Origin: UBA4735 sp035935465
GTDB taxonomy: Bacteria > Chloroflexota > Limnocylindria > P2-11E
DNA length: 26,349 nucleotides
Direction of reading: 5' to 3'
Assembly: GCA_035935465.1 (NCBI GenBank)
Contig: DASYXA010000005.1
Location: forward strand, 1 to 26,349
Both the position numbers and the translations under genes were made by a program. The notes under the pieces were generated by a model, which saw nothing but the letters and a program-made list of their open reading frames with translations, was not told the origin of the DNA and made no database searches. Shown in pieces: positions 17,786 to 24,613 of this stretch (position 1 is the first letter of the stretch; every line of letters starts with the position of its first letter).

Positions 17786-18160
17786 ATGGCGAATCCGGTC
17801 ATCGGCCGCTGTCCGATCTGCAACGAGTCCCTGCGCGTCGTGCGCCTCGATTGCGAGGGCTGTGGCACTCGGCTCGAGGGGAGCTTCACGCTCGGGCGAT
17901 TCCAGGCGCTCAGCGCGGACCACGTCGAATTCCTCGAGACGTTCATCCGCGCCCGCGGCAACTTCAAGGACGTGGAGCGCGAGCTCGGGATCTCGTATCC
18001 GACCGTGCGATCGCGGCTCGATGCCGTGATCCGCGCGCTGGGGTTCCCGTCACAGGCCGAGCCGGACCGGGAGACCGAGCGCCGCAAGGAGATCTTGCGT
18101 GAGCTCGCGGAGGGCAAGATCGCGCCGGACGACGCGGCGACGCTGTTGGAGGCTGAGTGA
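17786..18160 (+). CDS. DUF2089-family zinc-ribbon/HTH protein with SHOCT-like C-terminus
   Basis: A 124-aa DUF2089-type protein. The N-terminus is a zinc ribbon with C9-X2-C12 and C23-X2-C26. The middle (about 40-83) is a helix-turn-helix of sigma-like type with NFKDVERELGISYPTVRSRL, suited to DNA binding. The last 25 residues (100-124, EILRELAEGKIAPDDAATLL) form a SHOCT-like helical pair that is also found in the next two proteins. DUF2089 genes are commonly next to DUF4097 and YvlD-type genes, as here. The likely job is transcriptional control of this operon, perhaps through the CGTTGAG elements upstream. Function is inferred; family assignment is sound. Confidence 0.88.
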   Translation: MANPVIGRCPICNESLRVVRLDCEGCGTRLEGSFTLGRFQALSADHVEFLETFIRARGNFKDVERELGISYPTVRSRLDAVIRALGFPSQAEPDRETERRKEILRELAEGKIAPDDAATLLEAE

Positions 18161-19479
18161 TGAGCGATGAGCACGACGCCCGCAGGACGGCGCGCGAAGA
18201 GTTCGAGCAGGCGCGCGAGCGCTACTACCGGATGCGCGAGCAGGAGCGCGAGACGCGCCGCCAGGAGCGCGAGGCGCAGCGCGAGGCGCAGCGCGAGGAG
18301 CGGCAGCGCGCGCGCGACGAACGCCACACCCTGCGTGACGACGTCCGGCGGACGCTGCACGCCAGCCTCGGGACCGATCTCGGCCGGCAGATCGGTCGAA
18401 CGATCCGTGACTCGATGAGCTTCAACCTCGATGCCGGCGACTTCGACCTGGGCGGTCTCGGGGTGGGCGACGACTACTCGGAAACGATCGAGCGCGACTT
18501 CACCGTCGACGCGTTGCCGCGACTGCTCGTCCGAAACGTCTCCGGCGACACGAAGATCGCCGTCGGCCCGGATGGGACGATCCACGTCACGGCCCGCAAG
18601 CGCGTCCGCGGCACGAGCGAGGAGCGCGCGAAGCGCCTCCTCGAGAACGTCGAGGTGCGGATGGACCAGGAGGGCAACGAGGTCACGCTGAAACCGCACC
18701 TCTACGAGCAGGACCGCGGCTGGGCCGACCTCTTCCGTGGCGGGCGCGTCGCCGTGGATTTCGAGATCACCGTCCCGCGCGAGATCCGGATCGAGGCCCA
18801 CACCGTGAGCGGCGATCTCGAGCTTGCCGGCACGCGCGGCCCGCTCGACATGCAGAGCGTGTCCGGCGACGTCCGCCTCGACGACGTGCAGGGCCCGCTG
18901 CGCCTCAAGACCGTGAGCGGCGACGGCACCCTCACCGGCTACGCGGGCCAGCTCGTCGCGAACAGCGTGAGCGGCGACCTCACGTTCGATCGGGTCCGGC
19001 TCCACGGCTCCGAGATCGTCACCGTGAGCGGCGAGGTCCGGATCGACGGCGAGCTCGACAAGGCCCGCGAGCACCGGCTGAAGACGATCAGCGGCGACGT
19101 CGACCTACGCCTGACCGGCGGGTCGTACGACATCCGGTTCAGCAGCATGAGCGGCGATCTCGACAGCGAGATGGAGGGCGAGGTCAACGTGACCGGCCGC
19201 CGCGACAAGCACGTCGTGATCGGCGCCGCAGAGTCGAAGGTCACCGTCAAGACGATGAGCGGCGACCTCGCGATCCGAGCGTCCGGCGGCAGCGCCCCCG
19301 ACACGACGCCGACCGCCGAGGCGGGCCAGCCCGACGACGTCGGGCGCACCGAGCCGATGGAGCCCCAGCGGCCGTCGGCGCCCGAGGTGGACGTCCGCGA
19401 CCTGCTCGAGCGCGTCGCGCGCGGCGAGGTCGACGTCGACGCCGCCGCGGCCGCGCTCGATGCGCGGCGCGATCGCTGA
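18160..19479 (+). CDS. DUF4097/Toastrack-type beta-solenoid protein with coiled-coil N-terminus and SHOCT-like C-terminus
   Basis: A 439-aa protein in three parts. Residues 5-62 are an almost uncharged-free Arg/Glu/Gln helix, likely coiled coil. Residues 110-375 form a repetitive beta region with a V/I-S-G-D/E motif at about 128, 217, 235, 253, 271, 290, 311, 331 and 367, the hallmark of DUF4097 (YvlB/LiaX-related, Toastrack-type) folds. After a Pro-rich linker, residues 410-435 (VRDLLERVARGEVDVDAAAAAL) resemble a SHOCT-like helical pair. No signal peptide or membrane helix is visible, so it is probably cytoplasmic unless exported unusually. The ATG at 18160 is preferred because GGAGG lies 7 nt upstream; a GTG at 18157 is adjacent. 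Both ends overlap neighbours by one base. Related LiaX/YvlB proteins act in envelope-stress sensing. Confidence 0.88.
   Translation: MSDEHDARRTAREEFEQARERYYRMREQERETRRQEREAQREAQREERQRARDERHTLRDDVRRTLHASLGTDLGRQIGRTIRDSMSFNLDAGDFDLGGLGVGDDYSETIERDFTVDALPRLLVRNVSGDTKIAVGPDGTIHVTARKRVRGTSEERAKRLLENVEVRMDQEGNEVTLKPHLYEQDRGWADLFRGGRVAVDFEITVPREIRIEAHTVSGDLELAGTRGPLDMQSVSGDVRLDDVQGPLRLKTVSGDGTLTGYAGQLVANSVSGDLTFDRVRLHGSEIVTVSGEVRIDGELDKAREHRLKTISGDVDLRLTGGSYDIRFSSMSGDLDSEMEGEVNVTGRRDKHVVIGAAESKVTVKTMSGDLAIRASGGSAPDTTPTAEAGQPDDVGRTEPMEPQRPSAPEVDVRDLLERVARGEVDVDAAAAALDARRDR
18271..18294 (+). repeat. Two tandem copies of a 12-bp coding repeat
   Basis: GAGGCGCAGCGC occurs twice in direct tandem, followed by a diverged third unit. 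It encodes the REAQ-REAQ-REER heptad-like stretch of the coiled-coil N-terminus of the DUF4097 protein. This is a low-complexity coding repeat that may vary in copy number between strains. Confidence 0.6.
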
Positions 19480-19907
19480 TGCCGACCGAAGAGGGGAAGC
19501 AGGTCCTCAAGCTCCTCAGCGAGGGGAAGATCGACGCCGACCAGGCCTATCGCCTGCTCAAGGCCATCGGGGACGTCGAGGAGAAGCACGCGCCCCACCC
19601 CGGGCCCGCCGCGCACGGCTCGGCCGACCGGCCGTTGTTCCCCCCGGATGCCCCGATCCCACCCGGTCTCGGCCGCCGGACGCTCCGGATCACGGTGACC
19701 TCCGCCGGCAAGTCGAAGGTGAACATCGCGATCCCGCTCGGGATCGCGCGCATGGGCAAGACGAAGATCGCCGCGAGCGGGCTCGTCCGCGAGCAGCTCG
19801 CGAAGTTCGGCATCGACCTGGACGACGTGCTCCGGCACATCGCGCACGCCGGACCGATCGTCGACATCGCGGACGGCGACGACCGGGTCATGATCGTCGT
19901 CGAGTGA
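19479..19907 (+). CDS. SHOCT-like domain protein (YvlB/LiaX N-terminal type)
   Basis: A 142-aa soluble protein. Residues 4-31 (EGKQVLKLLSEGKIDADQAY and on to LLKAI) are a SHOCT-like helical pair. After a Pro/His/Gly linker (33-65) comes a compact domain at 66-142 with RRTLRITVTSAGKSKVNIAI and IPLGIARMG, then a DVLRHIAHAGPIVDI segment and a short acidic beta-strand end (GDDRVMIVVE). This pattern, 'R-I-x-V-T-x-x-x-G-K-x-K-V-N-I-x-I-P-L-G', is typical of the SHOCT-like proteins related to the N-terminal part of YvlB/LiaX. It overlaps the upstream stop by one base and the ABC ATPase start by four, so it should be made in step with both. Confidence 0.82.
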   Translation: MPTEEGKQVLKLLSEGKIDADQAYRLLKAIGDVEEKHAPHPGPAAHGSADRPLFPPDAPIPPGLGRRTLRITVTSAGKSKVNIAIPLGIARMGKTKIAASGLVREQLAKFGIDLDDVLRHIAHAGPIVDIADGDDRVMIVVE

Positions 19908-20941
19908 GCGCGCCCGCGGTCGAGGTCAACGGCCTCACCAAGGTCTTCGAGAAGGGCCGCCGGACCATCTGGCAGCGGCTCCGCCGCGAGCCCGATTCGC
20001 GCGAGACGTTCGTCGCAGTGAACCGGATCGACCTGCGCGTGGAGCGCGGCGAGATCTTCGGCGTCCTCGGCCCCAATGGGGCGGGGAAGACCACGACCCT
20101 CCGGATGCTCGCGACGCTCCTCGAGCCGACCAGCGGCGAGGTCCGCGTGCTCGGCATCGACGTGCGGACGGATCCGCGCGCGATCCGGGCGAACCTCGGG
20201 GCGATGCTCTCGGGCGAGCGGAGCCTGTACTGGAAGCTCACGGCGCGCGAGAACCTCGAGTACTTCGCCGCGCTGTATCACGTGCCCCCGAAGGAGACGA
20301 GGGCGCGCATCGACGCCGCGCTCGTCGCGGTGAAGCTCGCCGACCGTGCCGACGACTACGTCGAGCGGTACTCCACCGGCATGCGCCAGCGGCTCGCGCT
20401 CGCGCGCGCCCTGCTGCCGGATCCGCCGCTCGTCATCCTGGACGAGCCGACGGTGGGGCTCGATCCGCAATCAGCGCGTGACCTGCGCGACCGTGTGCGC
20501 GAGCTCAAGCGTCAGGGGCGCACGGTGCTCCTCACGACGCACTACATGGAGGAGGCCGACCAGCTCTGCGACCGCATCGCGATCATCGACCACGGCGAGA
20601 TCGTCGCGCTCGACACGCCGGCCGCGCTCAAGCGGCGCATCCGCGCCGAGGAGGTCGTCCGCCTCGAGATCGGGATGACCGATGCCGCGGCGACAGGGGC
20701 CCGCGAGCCCGAATGGGCGCCGCTGCTCGCCCGCCTGGCGCGGAGCGGGGTCATCGCCCGGAGCGAGCGGCACAACGGCACGCTCGCCGTGACCGCGCAC
20801 TGCGCGTCGGCGCGCGACTTCGTGCCCGCGGCATTCGACGCGGTGCGGACCGAGGGCGGGACGATCCAGCACGTCGAGGTGGTCCCGGTGTCGCTCGAGG
20901 ACGTGTTCATCTCGCTGACCGGCCGCGCGCTGCGCGAATGA
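19904..20941 (+). CDS. ABC transporter ATP-binding protein (DrrA/CcmA type)
   Basis: The 345-aa product is the ATPase of an ABC-2 type exporter. Motifs are Walker A GPNGAGKT at 56-63, the signature STGMRQR near 157-163, Walker B LVILDEP at 176-182 followed by TVGLDP, and the H-loop histidine at 213 in LLTTHYMEEAD. A C-terminal extension of about 95 residues after the D-loop region matches the DrrA-type regulatory domain and ends SLEDVFISLTGRALRE. The GTG start overlaps the SHOCT-like gene (GTGA) and the stop overlaps the first permease (ATGA). The two permeases that follow complete a heteromeric exporter. The substrate (lipid, polyketide, peptide or drug) is unknown. Confidence 0.95.
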   Translation: MSAPAVEVNGLTKVFEKGRRTIWQRLRREPDSRETFVAVNRIDLRVERGEIFGVLGPNGAGKTTTLRMLATLLEPTSGEVRVLGIDVRTDPRAIRANLGAMLSGERSLYWKLTARENLEYFAALYHVPPKETRARIDAALVAVKLADRADDYVERYSTGMRQRLALARALLPDPPLVILDEPTVGLDPQSARDLRDRVRELKRQGRTVLLTTHYMEEADQLCDRIAIIDHGEIVALDTPAALKRRIRAEEVVRLEIGMTDAAATGAREPEWAPLLARLARSGVIARSERHNGTLAVTAHCASARDFVPAAFDAVRTEGGTIQHVEVVPVSLEDVFISLTGRALRE

Positions 20942-21786
20942 ACGCCGACTACCTCGCCGGCGATCTGCGGGCGCTCCGCGCCGCGGGTCTGATGTCGCTG
21001 CGGCAGATGCGCCGCTACCCGACCAATTTGCTGGGCACGATCTTCTGGCCGGTCCTGCTCCCGGCCGTGTGGGTCCTGATGGGTCAGGCGTACTCCGGCG
21101 GCGGCGATCCTGCGGCGCTGCAGGCGTTCGCCTCCCGCGCGGGCACGACGGGCATCGCGCTGTTCGTCTTCATCGGCTACCTCATGTACATGTGGCTCTC
21201 CGCGCTGCTCTGGGGACCGGGCACCGCGCTGCGCCAGGAGCAGATCCGCGGCTCGCTCGAAGCGGTCTTCCTGACCCCGGTGTCACGCCTGGTGCCGCTG
21301 TTCGGCCCGACGCTCACGAACATCGTCTGGATCGTCGCCGACCTGTTCGTCATGGGCTTCGCGGCGTGGCTCCTGTTCGGCGTCGTGCTGCCGCTCCAAG
21401 GCGTGCTCCTGGCGTTCGCGATCACGCTCGTCGGCGTGCCCGCGATGTACGCGCTGGGCGCGCTGTTCGGAGCGGCGGTGCTGCGGTTCGGCGAGATCGG
21501 TCCGGCGGTGCAGTTCACGCGCGGCGCCCTCTCGATGCTCTGCGGCATCACGTTCCCGATCGCGATGCTTCCCGGCTGGGCGCAGGCCGCGGCCACGGTG
21601 ATGCCGCCGACGCACATCGTCGACGGGATGCGCAACGCGCTCCTTCGCTCCGCGGGACCGGGCGATCTGGTGCCGGCGGCCGCCGCGCTGCTCGGCCTCG
21701 CGGTCGGCTTCAGCGCCCTCGCCGTCGTCGCCTTCGGCTGGCTCGAGGCGAGCGCCCGGCGGACCGGCATGCTGGGTCGGTACTAG
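20938..21786 (+). CDS. ABC-2 type permease, first subunit
   Basis: The 282-aa product has six hydrophobic segments in the ABC-2 arrangement: one near 32-50, a pair around 73-95, and three or four in the C-terminal half. The conserved region after helix 2 is seen as LRQEQIRGSLEAVFLTPVSRL, the loop that contacts the ATPase, and FPIAMLPGWAQAAATVMPPTHIVDG is typical of the end of helix 5 in this family. The ATG overlaps the ATPase stop by four bases, and the next permease starts at the base right after its stop. It probably forms a heterodimer with the second permease. Confidence 0.9.
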   Translation: MNADYLAGDLRALRAAGLMSLRQMRRYPTNLLGTIFWPVLLPAVWVLMGQAYSGGGDPAALQAFASRAGTTGIALFVFIGYLMYMWLSALLWGPGTALRQEQIRGSLEAVFLTPVSRLVPLFGPTLTNIVWIVADLFVMGFAAWLLFGVVLPLQGVLLAFAITLVGVPAMYALGALFGAAVLRFGEIGPAVQFTRGALSMLCGITFPIAMLPGWAQAAATVMPPTHIVDGMRNALLRSAGPGDLVPAAAALLGLAVGFSALAVVAFGWLEASARRTGMLGRY

Positions 21787-22608
21787 ATGGACGAGCTCCG
21801 CGCGGCCGTCGCCATCGCCCGGAAGGACATCCGTAACGTGTCGCGCTATCGGTTCCAGGTCGCGTCGCAGATCTTCACGCCGCTGTACCAGGGGATCCTG
21901 CCGGCCCTGCTGTTCGGAGCGTCGTTCGCCGTGGCCGGGCACGTCGTGGGGCTCGAGAAGACGATCGGCACACCGGATCTCGCGGGCTTCATCTTCCTCG
22001 GCGGCGTGATGAGCGGACTCGTCGCCACGGCGTTCTGGGCGATGGCGATGTCCATCCGGAACGAAATGGAGGCAGGGACGCTCGAGCCGACGTGGCTCAC
22101 GCCGACGTCGCGCGAGACGATCGTGATCGGACGCGCCCTCGGCGGCCTGTTCTGGTTCGCGTTCAGCCAGATCGCGATCTTCGCCATCGGCATCGTCTTC
22201 TTCGGACTGCGCTTCCGGCCCGAGATCGCGCTGGCCCTGCCGGCGGTGGCCATCGCGATCGTCGCGATGGTCGGTGTCGCCTACGTCCTCGCAGCGGTGG
22301 TCCTGCTCATCAAGGAGGCGAACTTCTTCATCGACTGTACGAACTACCTGTTCGGCGTGGCGATCGGCGCGGCGTTCCCGATCACGCTGCTCCCCGGTGT
22401 GCTCCAGCCGGTCTCGTACCTCCTCCCCGCGACCTATGCGATGGATCTCGTCCGGCAGGAGGGGCTCGGCACCCGCCCCTTGTTCGACCCCGCCCTTGAA
22501 TACGTGGCGCTCATCGTGACGACGGCGATCGTGTTCCCAGGCGGGCTCTGGGCGTATCGGCGGGCCGACCGGCGTATCCGGCGGCTCGGCACCATCAACC
22601 AGTACTAG
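21787..22608 (+). CDS. ABC-2 type permease, second subunit
   Basis: The 273-aa product is a paralogous ABC-2 permease with six hydrophobic segments. The coupling loop after helix 2 reads MSIRNEMEAGTLEPTWLTPT, parallel to the first permease, and FPITLLPGVLQPVSYLLPATY corresponds to the helix 5 region. The C-terminus ends with basic residues (YRRADRRIRRLG). Its ATG directly follows the TAG of the first permease with no spacer and no clear ribosome site, so it depends on coupled translation. A 17-nt gap separates it from the YvlD-type gene. Confidence 0.9.
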   Translation: MDELRAAVAIARKDIRNVSRYRFQVASQIFTPLYQGILPALLFGASFAVAGHVVGLEKTIGTPDLAGFIFLGGVMSGLVATAFWAMAMSIRNEMEAGTLEPTWLTPTSRETIVIGRALGGLFWFAFSQIAIFAIGIVFFGLRFRPEIALALPAVAIAIVAMVGVAYVLAAVVLLIKEANFFIDCTNYLFGVAIGAAFPITLLPGVLQPVSYLLPATYAMDLVRQEGLGTRPLFDPALEYVALIVTTAIVFPGGLWAYRRADRRIRRLGTINQY

Positions 22609-22611
22609 CCG

Positions 22612-22617
22612 CATAAT
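22612..22617 (+). promoter_or_regulatory. Possible internal -10 (CATAAT) before the YvlD-type gene
   Basis: CATAAT matches TATAAT at five of six bases and ends 8 nt before the ATG at 22626. It is in the only gap above 3 nt between 17786 and the right edge. No -35 hexamer is seen, so it may be a weak internal promoter or chance. A modest AGGG ribosome site lies between it and the ATG. Confidence 0.25.
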
Positions 22618-22625
22618 CCAGGGCG

Positions 22626-22997
22626 ATGGGATTGATCGGCCGGGTCGTCATCAACGCGGTCGCCATCGCGGTCGCGGCGGCCCTCATCCCCGGGATCTCG
22701 TACGGCCACACGGCCTACGGCTACGGCGACGCCGACCGGTGGATCTCTCTGGCCCTGACGGCCGTCGTCCTCGGTGTCGTGAACGCGTTCGTCCGCCCGA
22801 TCATCTCGCTGATCGCGATGCCGATCACCTGCCTGACGCTCGGCCTCTTCCAGCTGGTCGTCGCCGGACTGATGCTGCTCATCGTGTCGGCGATCCCGGT
22901 CCTGGGCTTCCAGGTGGACGGGATCCTGACCGCGATCATCGGCGGGATCGTCATCGGGCTCGCCGGCTTCGTCGCCTCGCGGATCATCCCGCACTAG
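22626..22997 (+). CDS. YvlD-type (phage holin family 4/DUF360) membrane protein
   Basis: A 123-aa membrane protein with four hydrophobic segments (about 5-22, 41-55, 58-88 and 98-119). The central motif VVNAFVRPIISLIAMPIT followed by CLTLGLFQLVVAGLMLLIV is the hallmark of the YvlD/'phage holin family 4' group, which despite the name is chromosomal and not a lysis protein. In Bacillus the yvlABCD genes combine DUF4097 (YvlB), PspC (YvlC) and YvlD, so its presence behind the DUF4097 and SHOCT-like genes supports one envelope-stress module. It is followed by rapZ after 3 nt. Confidence 0.9.
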   Translation: MGLIGRVVINAVAIAVAAALIPGISYGHTAYGYGDADRWISLALTAVVLGVVNAFVRPIISLIAMPITCLTLGLFQLVVAGLMLLIVSAIPVLGFQVDGILTAIIGGIVIGLAGFVASRIIPH

Positions 22998-23000
22998 GAC

Positions 23001-23873
23001 GTGACCGCGCGCCCTGACTTCGTCGTGGTCACCGGGCTGTCCGGCGCCGGGAAGTCGCAGGCCGGAAAGGTCTTCGAGGACCTCGGCTACTACATCCTCG
23101 ACAACCTTCCTCCGGCGCTCATGGGCTCGGCGCTCGAGGTCGCCCGCCGGGGCGGGCACGCACGCGTTGCGATGGTCGTCGACGCGCGGAGCGGCGCGCT
23201 CTTCGCCGACGCCGCGGCGCAGCTCGACCGGCTCGACCGCGACGGGACGCGGCCGCACGTCCTCTTCTTCGACGCGTCGGACGAGGTGCTGCTCCGCCGG
23301 TACAGCGAGACGCGCCACCGTCATCCGCTCGAGACGACCGGCGGCGTGCAGCCGTCGATCGAGGAGGAGCGCCGGCTCCTGGTGGACCTGCGCGCGCAGG
23401 CCGACAAGGTGATCGACACGACCTTCCTCACGGTGAAGGATCTACGTGACACCCTCCACTCGCTGTACGGCGAGGGCACCTCGGGCATGCTCGTGCAGCT
23501 CACCAGCTTCGGCTACAAGTTCGGCCTGCCCCCGGGCGCGGACCTCGTCTTCGATGTCCGGTTCATGGAGAACCCCTTTTACATCGACGCGCTGCGCCCC
23601 CTCTCGGGGAGCGACGCGCCCGTCCGTGACTTCGTGCTCGGCCATCCGGCGACGCACGCGTTCCTCGACCGGCTGATGCCGCTGCTCGAGTTCGCGCTGC
23701 CCCGCTACGAGGAGGAGAAGAAGGCGCGCCTCGGGATCGCGTTCGGCTGCACCGGTGGCCGCCATCGATCCGTCGCGATCGCCGACGAGGTCGCGAGGCG
23801 GCTCGGCGCCTCGTGGACGGGCGAGGTCGTGGTCGAGCACCGCGATCGGGACAAACCGGACATGCGGACATGA
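23001..23873 (+). CDS. rapZ: RNase adapter/nucleotide-binding protein RapZ (YvcJ)
   Basis: The 290-aa product matches RapZ/YvcJ. The N-terminal P-loop is GLSGAGKS at 12-19, followed by DNLPP at 34-38, then the FFDASDEVLLRRYSETRRHP-like segment (here ETRHRHPL). The C-terminal domain has SFGYKFGLP, DLVFDVRFMENPFY and GCTGGRHRSV from 249, the conserved RNA- or metabolite-binding part. In enteric bacteria RapZ controls amino-sugar synthesis through small RNAs; in Gram-positives YvcJ is a GTPase/ATPase of less clear role. The GTG start is 3 nt after the YvlD-type gene and the stop overlaps whiA by four bases. The yvcK gene that usually lies between rapZ and whiA is absent. Confidence 0.96.
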   Translation: MTARPDFVVVTGLSGAGKSQAGKVFEDLGYYILDNLPPALMGSALEVARRGGHARVAMVVDARSGALFADAAAQLDRLDRDGTRPHVLFFDASDEVLLRRYSETRHRHPLETTGGVQPSIEEERRLLVDLRAQADKVIDTTFLTVKDLRDTLHSLYGEGTSGMLVQLTSFGYKFGLPPGADLVFDVRFMENPFYIDALRPLSGSDAPVRDFVLGHPATHAFLDRLMPLLEFALPRYEEEKKARLGIAFGCTGGRHRSVAIADEVARRLGASWTGEVVVEHRDRDKPDMRT

Positions 23874-24613
23874 CCCGCGGGGTCGGTGCCCGCGAGCGCT
23901 CGCCGCTCTCGGACGAGCTGAAGGCCGAGCTCGCCCGCGTCGCGGTCAAGCCGTGTGACGCGCGCGTGCTCGCGGAGCTGCTCCCGCGCGCGAGCCATCT
24001 TGGCGCGCCCGCGCGACGCCTTGCGCACCGCACCGAGGAGGCGGATCCGCGCTCGCTGTTCCGGCGCGCGTGCTGCAGGCGCACGTACCTGCGCGGCCTC
24101 GTGCTCGCGGGCGGCTCGGTCTCGGCCGGCCCGTCGGGCTACCTGCTCGAGCTCCGCCCGCCGCGCGGCGAGGTCCGCCGTGCCGCCTCCCTGGTCGGTC
24201 GCGAGGGGTTCGCTCCGGCCATCCGCTCGCGCCGCGGCCAGCTCGTGTTCACGATCCGGGACGCCGAGACGATCGCCGCGTACCTGCGGGCCGCGGGTGC
24301 CAGCGAGACGCTGCTTCGCTTCGAGGCGAAGCGCGTGTCGCGCGAAGTCCGCGGCCGCACCAACGCGCTCGTGAACGCCGAGTCCGCGAACCTCGGGCGC
24401 GCGGTCGCGTCCGCGCGCGAGCAGACCGAGGCCATCCGCGCGCTCAAGCGTCGCGGCCGGCTCGCCCGGCTGCCCGCGCCGTTGCGCGAGGCGGCGACCG
24501 CACGGCTGCGGGCGCCGACCGCGACGCTCGCGGAGCTCGCGCGCCGGCTCGACACGACCAAGTGGGCCGTTCGGTCCCGGCTCCGCCGTCTCGTTGCGGA
24601 GGCCGAGGGGTGA
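23870..24613 (+). CDS. whiA: WhiA-type DNA-binding protein, shortened N-terminal domain
   Basis: WhiA pairs a LAGLIDADG-homing-endonuclease-like domain with a C-terminal helix-turn-helix and acts in sporulation or cell-division control in Gram-positives. This copy is 247 aa against the usual 310-330. The start SPLSDELKAELARV (11-24) matches the WhiA N-terminus. It then passes quickly to RACCRRTYLRGLVLAGGSVS (67-86), which is the second LAGLIDADG-like repeat. The first repeat (about 60 residues) is missing. The middle motif is RTNALVNAESANLGRAVASA near 163-182, and the HTH is at 205-242 with LAELARRLDTTKWAVRSRL. Both ends overlap neighbours by 4 nt, so this is not a frameshift artefact at the borders. 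Confidence 0.9.
   Translation: MTRGVGARERSPLSDELKAELARVAVKPCDARVLAELLPRASHLGAPARRLAHRTEEADPRSLFRRACCRRTYLRGLVLAGGSVSAGPSGYLLELRPPRGEVRRAASLVGREGFAPAIRSRRGQLVFTIRDAETIAAYLRAAGASETLLRFEAKRVSREVRGRTNALVNAESANLGRAVASAREQTEAIRALKRRGRLARLPAPLREAATARLRAPTATLAELARRLDTTKWAVRSRLRRLVAEAEG

Noticed and set aside
22783..22792. GAACGCGTTC as a second SOS box
   Set aside because: The half sites are separated by 2 nt, not 4, and it lies within the YvlD-type coding sequence.
22626..22997. Prophage holin, implying a phage remnant
   Set aside because: The 'phage holin family 4' label is historical; no phage gene is nearby and the context is the chromosomal YvlD/DUF4097 association.
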